Below, piece by piece: positions 1-5,260 of a DNA stretch of 8,438 bases. This DNA comes from an uncultured bacterium. GTDB taxonomy: Bacteria > Planctomycetota > UBA1135 > GCA-002686595. Position 1 is the stretch's first letter, and each line of letters starts with the position of its first letter. A model generated the notes under the pieces. The model searched no databases, was not told the DNA's origin, and saw nothing but the letters and a program-made list of their open reading frames with translations. The stretch is from contig CADEGS010000191.1 in assembly GCA_902826945.1 (NCBI GenBank), forward strand, positions 1 to 8,438, given 5' to 3'. Position numbers and translations under genes: made by a program.

Positions 1-138
1 AGCCACTCTCCTCCCCTCTGCTCGGATCCTCGGCATCGGGTCGTCGCCCACGAGCCTGCAGGGGAAGCCCGTGTCGGCCCCGCAAGGAAGCTGACCTTCC
101 CAACGCCGGCTTCCCGCGGCCCGACCTGACGCCCCCGT
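1..138. other. Left-edge region with no recognised gene
   Basis: This stretch lies downstream of the anti-sigma gene's stop codon. The second forward frame is open from the edge to a TGA at 92-94 and the first to a TGA at 127-129. Either could be the last residues of a plus-strand gene outside the window, but I do not recognise either peptide. An 8-bp inverted repeat (GGGAAGCC at 62-69, GGCTTCCC at 108-115) encloses a smaller GGAAG/CTTCC hairpin at 86-100. This could be a weak structured 3' region for the leftward genes. There is no T-run, so I do not call a terminator. Confidence 0.4.
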
Positions 139-825
139 CTACGTCCTCGATGCGGGCGACTCGTCTCTCGTGAAGGCCGAGAGGTCGGCGAGGTGCTTGG
201 CCGCCGAGCGCAAGCCGCGTCCCGAGAGCGCGTCCAGCAGCCGGCGCGCCCGGGGACCGAGGTTCGAGCGCTCGACGTACGCCCGCGACAGCGCCTGTCC
301 GAGCGCCATGACCACGAGCCCGAAGAGGAAGTTGCCGACGAGCCACGCCACGTCGACACGGGCGAGAGCGTCGACGCCGGTCAACGCTTCGAAGAGCACC
401 AGCGCCGCGGGCAGCCAGATCACGACGCCTCCGAGCACCGCCCACTTCAGGGCCATGTACTCCACCAGGCGGATGTGCCCGAGGTCGCGCTGCATCGTCG
501 TCACGGGACCGCCATAGTCGAGCCGGAGGCCGTTCGCCAGCAGGTACGCGCACAGTGCGGTGACACCGGCGACGTAGACGACCAGCGCCCCGGCCGCCAC
601 GAGGTAGCGCGGCTCGCTGGCATGCGCGACGAGGATGGGAACCACGACGAAGAGCGCCGCGACGCCCAGAGCGACCTCCAGCGTCCTCCACAGCACGAAG
701 GGCGCCAGCGCGCGGCGCACCTTGCCCAGGGCCATCTCGCGCACGAGACGCTCCTCGATGGCAAGGCTCTTCTCCAGCAGGGCACCATGTGCGGCCCACG
801 CGATCTTCATTTCATCGAGCTGCAT
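139..825 (-). CDS. Four-helix membrane protein, probable anti-sigma partner of the ECF sigma factor
   Basis: A 228-residue inner-membrane protein. The cytoplasmic N-terminus (about 1-42) starts MQLDEMKIAW and is rich in charged helix, which could hold the sigma factor. Four hydrophobic segments follow at about 46-68, 74-98, 125-148 and 160-181, then a basic C-terminal tail. The start at 825 overlaps the last 14 bases of the sigma gene (shared ATGCAGCTCGATGA). It has a GGAG at 836-833, seven bases upstream, so translational coupling is likely. I recall similar 'M.LDEMK..W' membrane proteins following ECF sigma genes in Acidobacteria, Bacteroidetes and Xanthomonads. It lacks the HxxxCxxC zinc motif of classical anti-sigma domains, so the anti-sigma role rests on gene order and topology, not a recognised catalytic or binding motif. 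It could instead be a membrane protein merely co-regulated with the sigma factor. Confidence 0.82.
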   Translation of the reverse strand: MQLDEMKIAWAAHGALLEKSLAIEERLVREMALGKVRRALAPFVLWRTLEVALGVAALFVVVPILVAHASEPRYLVAAGALVVYVAGVTALCAYLLANGLRLDYGGPVTTMQRDLGHIRLVEYMALKWAVLGGVVIWLPAALVLFEALTGVDALARVDVAWLVGNFLFGLVVMALGQALSRAYVERSNLGPRARRLLDALSGRGLRSAAKHLADLSAFTRDESPASRT

Positions 826-1339
826 GCGGTTTCTCCGTCCGGTCCGGGCGCGCGCGTTCCTCGAACGCCACCCGGAGCCTGTGCTTGATGCGCCCGAGCT
901 TCGTGCCCACGTTGGACACCGAGATCCCGAGCACGTCGGCGATCGAAGCGTGGTCGTTGCCGTCGAGGTGGAGCAGGACGAGCGCCTTGTCGAGCGCCGC
1001 CAGGTCGTCGATGCAGCGCAGGAGGAGGTGGACATCCTCGCTCGGCTCCAGCTCACGAACGGCCGTGATCGGCACGGCGTCCTCGTCGAGCTCCACGCGC
1101 CGTTCCCGATGCCGGCGCTCGCGGCGGTAGAACGAGATCGCGACGTTGAGGGCGATGCGGTAGATCCAGGTCGTCTCCCGATAGCTCGGGTCGTAGCGCC
1201 CCCGCGAGCGCCAGAGCTGCGCCAGGACCTCTTGCACGACCTCCTCGCGGTCGGTGGCATCCCGGCAGTAGGCGTAGGCGACCTTCTGGATCAGCCCGGC
1301 GTGCCGGCGGAGCAGATCGATGAAGAGAGGAGTCTCCAT
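812..1339 (-). CDS. ECF-family RNA polymerase sigma factor
   Basis: A 175-residue sigma-70 family protein of the extracytoplasmic-function group, which redirects RNA polymerase to a small set of promoters. Region 2 spans about residues 10-75 and is well conserved, including 'DREEVVQEVLAQLW', 'TTWIYRIALNVAISFYR' and a basic stretch after it. A variable acidic linker (about 82-102) leads to region 4 (about 105-158). Its helix-turn-helix reads 'HASIADVLGISVSNVGTKLGRIKHRL'-like at about 130-156. Region 3 and region 1 are absent, as usual for this group. I chose the ATG at 1339 because the region-2 homology begins right after it. An in-frame ATG at 1366 would add nine residues, and neither start has a strong ribosome binding site. 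The next gene starts inside its 3' end and encodes a likely membrane anti-sigma. The stimulus and regulon are not evident. Confidence 0.93.
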   Translation of the reverse strand: METPLFIDLLRRHAGLIQKVAYAYCRDATDREEVVQEVLAQLWRSRGRYDPSYRETTWIYRIALNVAISFYRRERRHRERRVELDEDAVPITAVRELEPSEDVHLLLRCIDDLAALDKALVLLHLDGNDHASIADVLGISVSNVGTKLGRIKHRLRVAFEERARPDRTEKPHAAR

Positions 1340-1473
1340 CCCTGGCCGACATGATTCGCCGGGCATGGGCGCCGCATCACGACGAAGGTCGTATTCCTCG
1401 GCCCCGTTCCCGCCGGATCCGCGGCATGCCCGCCCACGCGGGCGCCGCCCTGCTGGCAAGGACCAGAGCGGGC

Positions 1474-1514
1474 GCCCGGGCCGACCCGGGCACCCACGGG
1501 CGGCGTTGCCGCCC
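1474..1514 (-). terminator. Tandem GC hairpins at the 3' end of the beta-helix gene
   Basis: Two perfect 7-bp stems lie within 50 bases of the beta-helix stop codon. GGGCGGC 1498-1504 pairs with GCCGCCC 1508-1514 across a 3-base loop. GCCCGGG 1474-1480 pairs with CCCGGGC 1485-1491 across a 4-base loop. A weaker third stem (CGCCC 1431-1435 / GGGCG 1440-1444) follows. No U-tract is present on the leftward transcript, so this is not a classical intrinsic terminator. The placement 10 bases past the stop still suggests a 3'-end structure that ends or protects the beta-helix mRNA and insulates the sigma gene. Confidence 0.5.
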
Positions 1515-1523
1515 CCATCCCCG

Positions 1524-2861
1524 TCACTGCGCCTGCGCGGGGATCGGCGTCGCGAAGTTCGCCTGGGGGATCGAGCCCTGGATCCAGAAGGGCGAGGTCA
1601 GGATCGGGCCGACGGCGTTCGGGAACGTCACCTGGAAGTCGCTCGTCCCGTTGCCCACGGCGTGGTTGCCGAGCACCAGGGTCTGCGCGGCCTGGAGCGC
1701 GAGCCCGACGGCGTTCCCGCCGAGGGAGTTCTGCTCGATCCGGCTCCCGACGCCGGTGACCCGCAGGCCGGCTCCGCCGTTCTGCGCGGAGACGTTGCGC
1801 TCCGCCACGCTGCCCCCCGCCAGGACGAGCCCGTCGCCGCCGTTCGCGAGAGCGGTGCAGCCGCGCAGCGTCGAGCCGAACCCCGCCAGGTGGATCCCGT
1901 TCGCGCCGTTCCCCGTGGCGGTCGTCTCGCGCACGTCCACCGCCGCCGCCGTGGACGCGACGCCGTCCTGACCGCAGCCCGAGACGGAGCAGCCCACGAG
2001 CCGCGCGCCGAGGCCGGCCTCGATCCCGACGGTCGCGCCGACGACCGTCGCGCCCGCGACCGCCGCGTGGGCGGGGGCGCGGATGCCGAGCGCGCCGCCC
2101 TCGACGCCGCAGTCCTGGAGGCGGCCGTGCTCGCCGAGCTCGATGCCCATCGCCGTCCGGGCCTGCACGCGCACCCGCGACGAGGCGACGCAGGCGAAGC
2201 GGCTGGCCTGGATCCCGGACTGGGACGGATCGACGACGATGCAGCGCTCCGCGAGCGAGCGCTCCCCGAGGCCTAGACCGACCGTGCCGCCTTCGATCGT
2301 CACGTCCTGCACGAAGGAGTCGGGACCGACCACCATGGCGGAGTGGTCGGTCGCCGCGGACTCGACGACGCAGTCGCGGACGATCGAGCGCGAGCCGGCG
2401 AAGAGACCCCTCCCCGCGCTCGTCTGCATCCGGCAGCGCTCGACGCGCGAGCGGGCGCCGACGCTGACGGCGCTGCCCGGCGTCCCGATCGAGACGTCCT
2501 GCACGGTGGAGTTCCGGGCCAAGGCGATCCCGATCCCGGTGAAGCCGCTCAGGAAGCCGTTGCGCACCGAGTTCCCTTCGAAGGTCGAGGAGATCCCGGT
2601 CTCGCCGACGCCCCGCAGGGAGAACCCGTTCAGGTCGATCTCGACCGACGTGCTGTTGATGACGATGGCGACGGCGACGGTCGAGTCCGTGAAGAGGTTG
2701 CGGGTCAGGCAGTAGCGGCCCGGCTCGTCGATGACGATCGGGACCGCGGTGATGGGGGTCGGCTCGCAGGACGCGCCCCCCGCCGCGGAGGCCGGTCGGG
2801 CCACGGGGACCTGGAGCTGGAGGGCCGCGAGGAGGAGCGTGGCGAGGGTGCTGGTGGTCAT
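1524..2861 (-). CDS. Secreted right-handed parallel beta-helix repeat protein
   Basis: A 445-residue exported protein. Residues 1-26 form a signal peptide (hydrophobic core 7-20, likely cleavage after PASA) with no positive charge at its N-terminus, which is unusual. A cap follows with 'ITAVPIVIDEPGRYCLTRNL' (about 37-55) and the strand-forming 'VEIDLNGFSLRGVG' (73-86). After that come about a dozen coils of roughly 20-24 residues with recurring G-I/V-x-L and S-x-V/L-x-x-C patterns, up to about residue 410. This is the fold of pectate-lyase-like and polysaccharide-binding proteins. I see no catalytic motif that would name an enzyme, so binding, structural and hydrolase or lyase roles are all open. 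The ATG at 2861 has no visible Shine-Dalgarno sequence. An in-frame GTG at 2936, with GGAG ten bases before it, would add 25 residues but spoil the signal-peptide layout. It is transcribed away from the peptidase gene and ends before strong hairpins. Confidence 0.88.
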   Translation of the reverse strand: MTTSTLATLLLAALQLQVPVARPASAAGGASCEPTPITAVPIVIDEPGRYCLTRNLFTDSTVAVAIVINSTSVEIDLNGFSLRGVGETGISSTFEGNSVRNGFLSGFTGIGIALARNSTVQDVSIGTPGSAVSVGARSRVERCRMQTSAGRGLFAGSRSIVRDCVVESAATDHSAMVVGPDSFVQDVTIEGGTVGLGLGERSLAERCIVVDPSQSGIQASRFACVASSRVRVQARTAMGIELGEHGRLQDCGVEGGALGIRAPAHAAVAGATVVGATVGIEAGLGARLVGCSVSGCGQDGVASTAAAVDVRETTATGNGANGIHLAGFGSTLRGCTALANGGDGLVLAGGSVAERNVSAQNGGAGLRVTGVGSRIEQNSLGGNAVGLALQAAQTLVLGNHAVGNGTSDFQVTFPNAVGPILTSPFWIQGSIPQANFATPIPAQAQ

Positions 2862-3132
2862 GGCGGAGAGCTCGAGGACGAGGGGGACGGGAAAGCTGGC
2901 GGAGACCAGCCGTGGGGGCTCCCCGGGGAACGCCACGAAGAATCCGCTCCCGCCCGGCGCCGGGGGTGGTGGAGGTCCCGTGGCGAGCCGGCCGGAGGGC
3001 ACGTCCGGGCTTTGGTGCACGGCCGCGAGTCCGACGGAACGGGCGCTCGTCCACGGCGTGAGGAGAGGCGGGGGGAGCAGGTCTCGAAGGCCGGCGCTAG
3101 AGTGACGCGCGGCTCCCGCGGCCCCTCCCCAC
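2862..3132. other. Divergent intergenic region between beta-helix and peptidase genes
   Basis: This 271-base spacer must hold the promoters of both flanking genes if neither is read from further away. On the plus strand there is a -10-like TAGAGT (3098-3103) inside GCTAGAGTG, and a GGAAC-N16-CGTG arrangement at 3036-3060 that loosely resembles an ECF promoter. On the minus strand I find no convincing -10 or -35. Open frames cross the region on both strands, but they are proline-, arginine- and serine-rich and look like GC-driven shadows. Confidence 0.55.
3096..3104 (+). promoter_or_regulatory. Possible -10 element before the peptidase gene
   Basis: GCTAGAGTG contains TAGAGT (4 of 6 matches to TATAAT), 29 bases before the TTG start. 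In this GC-rich sequence a CTAG tetramer outside genes is uncommon, and nearly the same string (GCTAGAATG) precedes the small protein at 5160-5152. No matching -35 hexamer is visible at 16-18 bases, so this is tentative. Confidence 0.3.
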
Positions 3133-4665
3133 TTGCTCGCCCGCAGCCTGTGCCTGGTGCTCGCGCTCGCTCCCGCAGCGGGTGCGCAGAAGCTCGCCCG
3201 CGAGCCCGTCGAGGATCTCGTCAACGGCTTCCGCGTCACGCTGCCGGAGTGGAAGGGGCGCGTGCTGCCCGCCGGCTCCGCGGAGGATGGGGTCCTGTGC
3301 CTCTTTGCCGACACGGACTCGCGAATGTTCCGGGTCCAGGCCATGGTGGCGCGTCTTCCCGAGCCCGCGGACGCCACGCAGGGCGACGCCACGGTCGAGG
3401 AGCTGGTCGCGCTCGCGTCCTGGCTGCTCGACGAGCGCGACGAGGGGGAATGGCTGCCGCCGCTCTCCGACGAGGCCGTGACCCTGGGCGAGCAGCCTGC
3501 GCGGCACGTGCAGCTGCGCTGGAACGCGGACTGGGCGGAGGCCAGCCTGCTGGTCGACGCCTGGTGCATCCGCGACGACGGGCAGAGGCTGGCGCTCCTC
3601 TTCTCCATCCGTACGCCGAAGCCCGGCCCGTCCTGGCCGCGCTTGATCGAGAAGTCCGCGCGCACGTTCACGTTGCTCCCGCGCGTGGCGCCCGGCTCGG
3701 AGCTGAGCTACGACCAGATCCTGGAGCAGGAGCGCGCCAAGGTGGCGCGCATCCCGGGCTGGCGCGCGCTGCCCACGCCGTCGCGCAAGTTCGTGATCCT
3801 GACGTCGCACACCGACGACCGCTTCGTGAAGGAGGTCGTGGAGCGCCTCGAGCTCTCGCGCGAGCTGTACGAGCGCGACTTCCCCGCGCCGGAAGACTTC
3901 CGCGCCGTCTCGATCGTGCGCCTGTGCTCCTCCGCGCGCGAGTTCCACTCCTACGGGAGCACCGACCACCGCTCGGGGGTGGTGGGCTGGTTCAGCCCGC
4001 AGACGACGGAGATGGTGCTGTACGACGCGAAGGACATCGATCGCAGGATGTCCTTTGCGGTGATGACGCACGAGGCCTTCCACCAGTACTGCCACTACCT
4101 CTTCGACCGCGCGCCCTCGCCGCGCTGGTTCGACGAGGGGCACGGCGACTACTACGGCGCCTTCCGCTGGGGGCCGCGCGGCAAGCCCGAGGTGCGCACG
4201 CAGATGCCCGGTGGCCTGGACCGCTTGCGCGAGATCCAGCTCATGGTCCAGGGCGGAGGGTACGGTCCGCTCGATCTGCACCTCCAGGCGGGGTCGGGGC
4301 CCTGGCAGGAGCTGGGCGGCTACGCCCAGTCCTGGTCGATCGTCTACATGCTGCGCGAGGGCATGCGCGGTCAGGTGCACCGCAAGGTCTGGCGCGAGGA
4401 GTACGCGTCGATCCTGCCCGATTACGTCGCCGCCATGCGCGCAGGCTTCGCCCGAGCCTGCTCGGACCTGCGGGACGAGCGCCTGAAAGCGGCCGAGGAG
4501 GAGGGGCGCGCGGCGACGGCCGAGGAGCTCGACATCCACGGCGACGACGTCAGCGAGGAGCGCGTCCTCGAGATCTGGGAGTCTGCCTACGAGGCGTCCT
4601 GGGGCCGGATCGACATGGCCCGCTTCGAGGCGGACTGGAAGCTCTTCGTCGAGAAGTACATCTAG
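3133..4665 (+). CDS. Exported HExxH metallopeptidase-like protein (gluzincin type)
   Basis: A 510-residue exported protein. Residues 1-18 form a signal peptide (MLARSLCLVLALAPAAGA, cleavage before QKL). Residues about 25-185 form a mixed beta-alpha domain ('NGFRVTLPEW...', ending 'KSARTFTLLP') that resembles the PsbP/DUF1795 type. Residues about 215-510 hold the peptidase-like domain. H313-E-A-F-H317 is a zinc-binding HExxH, and E335 in 'WFDEGHGDYY' is placed 18 residues on as the likely third ligand, as in peptidase MA/DUF1570-like gluzincins. A zinc-dependent protease in the periplasm or outside the cell is inferred; the substrate is unknown. The start is TTG: an in-frame TGA lies at 3103-3105, no ATG or GTG lies between, and the signal peptide begins exactly there. 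No Shine-Dalgarno sequence is seen. It is divergent from the beta-helix gene and convergent with the small tail-anchored gene, 32 bases away. Confidence 0.87.
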   Translation: MLARSLCLVLALAPAAGAQKLAREPVEDLVNGFRVTLPEWKGRVLPAGSAEDGVLCLFADTDSRMFRVQAMVARLPEPADATQGDATVEELVALASWLLDERDEGEWLPPLSDEAVTLGEQPARHVQLRWNADWAEASLLVDAWCIRDDGQRLALLFSIRTPKPGPSWPRLIEKSARTFTLLPRVAPGSELSYDQILEQERAKVARIPGWRALPTPSRKFVILTSHTDDRFVKEVVERLELSRELYERDFPAPEDFRAVSIVRLCSSAREFHSYGSTDHRSGVVGWFSPQTTEMVLYDAKDIDRRMSFAVMTHEAFHQYCHYLFDRAPSPRWFDEGHGDYYGAFRWGPRGKPEVRTQMPGGLDRLREIQLMVQGGGYGPLDLHLQAGSGPWQELGGYAQSWSIVYMLREGMRGQVHRKVWREEYASILPDYVAAMRAGFARACSDLRDERLKAAEEEGRAATAEELDIHGDDVSEERVLEIWESAYEASWGRIDMARFEADWKLFVEKYI

Positions 4666-4697
4666 CCCGCAAGGACCCCCGGGGCGAGGCCTTCACG

Positions 4698-5027
4698 TCA
4701 CCTCACGATCATGGCGATGAGGAGACCGATGAGCGTCACGCCGCCGAGGATGCCGGCGGCGATGCACAGGCCGAACTTCGTCTCGCTCATCCCCACGTGC
4801 GTTCGATAGGCGTCGGAGCCGAGCGCAGGGTCGTTCGCGCGCGCGCTGGCCGGACGCTTGAGACGGATGCGGCCGTCGTCGAACTTCTCGACGAGGGTCC
4901 AGCCGGCGCGTCGCTCCTCGTCGAGGATTGAGCGCAGGAAGGCGGGCGCCTTGAAGGCGCTCGTCGCCGAGCGGAGGATCTTGAACTCCCAGGCTTCGGC
5001 CAGCTCTTGCGGTGTGTACCCGGTCAT
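4698..5027 (-). CDS. Small protein with DUF4177-like domain and C-terminal membrane anchor
   Basis: A 109-residue protein of unknown function. Residues about 13-60 ('EAWEFKILRS', then 'ILDEERRAGWTLVEKFDDGRIRLKRP'-like) follow the strand-helix-strand pattern of DUF4177-type small domains: an aromatic WE[FY]K strand, a helix ending in GW, and a strand ending in KR. A polar linker (61-85) leads to one hydrophobic helix at about 86-108 and a terminal arginine, so the soluble domain probably faces the cytoplasm on a tail anchor. I chose the ATG at 5027 because AGGA lies ten bases upstream (5041-5038) and homology starts soon after. An in-frame ATG at 5099 would add a low-complexity Ala/Arg/Glu stretch, most of which just translates the ribosome-binding region. 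I recall similar proteins in planctomycete-like genomes but know no function. Confidence 0.8.
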   Translation of the reverse strand: MTGYTPQELAEAWEFKILRSATSAFKAPAFLRSILDEERRAGWTLVEKFDDGRIRLKRPASARANDPALGSDAYRTHVGMSETKFGLCIAAGILGGVTLIGLLIAMIVR

Positions 5028-5151
5028 CTCTTCTTCTTCCTGGTGCTCGCGGCGCCTGCGAGCGGCGGCGGCGGCACCTGCGGCGGCAGCTCCTGTCATG
5101 ATCCGGACGGCTCCGAGGGGCGGGCGAACGCGTCGGCGATCGCGTGGCGCA

Positions 5152-5160
5152 GCATTCTAG
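5152..5160 (-). promoter_or_regulatory. Possible -10 element before the small tail-anchored gene
   Basis: On the minus strand GCTAGAATG contains TAGAAT, five of six matches to TATAAT. It lies about 127 bases before the ATG at 5027 and 55 bases before the alternative ATG at 5099. No good -35 hexamer is found at 16-18 bases. The resemblance to GCTAGAGTG at 3096-3104 is the main reason to list it. Confidence 0.35.
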
Positions 5161-5235
5161 CCCTCGAGCGGCGAGCGGGCTGAGTCCAGGCCACGCGGGC
5201 CTCCTCTCCCCGCCTCGAAGCGCACGTTGACCAGA

Positions 5236-5254
5236 GCGCGACGCCGCGTCGCGC
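5236..5254 (-). terminator. GC hairpin just past the anchored propeller gene
   Basis: GCGCGACG (5236-5243) and CGTCGCGC (5247-5254) form a perfect 8-bp stem with a 3-base loop. The stem begins six bases past the stop codon of the gene at 5261-6673. No U-tract follows on the leftward transcript. Its position and perfection suggest a 3'-end structure or non-canonical terminator, like the hairpins after the beta-helix gene. Confidence 0.5.
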
Positions 5255-5260
5255 GACCCC

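Noticed and set aside
1400..1425. GGAAC on the minus strand before the sigma gene as an autoregulated ECF promoter
   Set aside because: The nearest CGTC lies 21 bases away, outside the usual 15-17 spacing, and no other -10 fits.
1291..3054. A 587-codon minus-strand open frame over the beta-helix gene
   Set aside because: Extremely Arg/Pro-rich and out of frame with the recognisable beta-helix coils, so a GC shadow.
4666..4697. A bidirectional terminator between the convergent peptidase and small-protein genes
   Set aside because: The 32-base gap has only the self-complementary CCCCGGGG, which cannot form a looped stem of useful length, and short 4-bp flanks.
2343..4931. A very long plus-strand open frame (862 codons) across the beta-helix and peptidase genes
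   Set aside because: Its translation is Arg/Gly/Ala-rich low-complexity sequence with no domain, and it overlaps two well-supported genes. It is a shadow frame caused by high GC.
5028..5099. N-terminal extension of the small protein to the ATG at 5099
   Set aside because: It would add an Ala/Arg/Glu low-complexity stretch that coincides with the purine-rich ribosome binding region, and the ATG at 5027 has AGGA at proper spacing.
5182..5192. An 11-base string GAGTCCAGGCC that recurs inverted at 8171-8181
   Set aside because: Several chance 11-base matches are expected in a GC-biased window of this size, and no longer flanking similarity exists.
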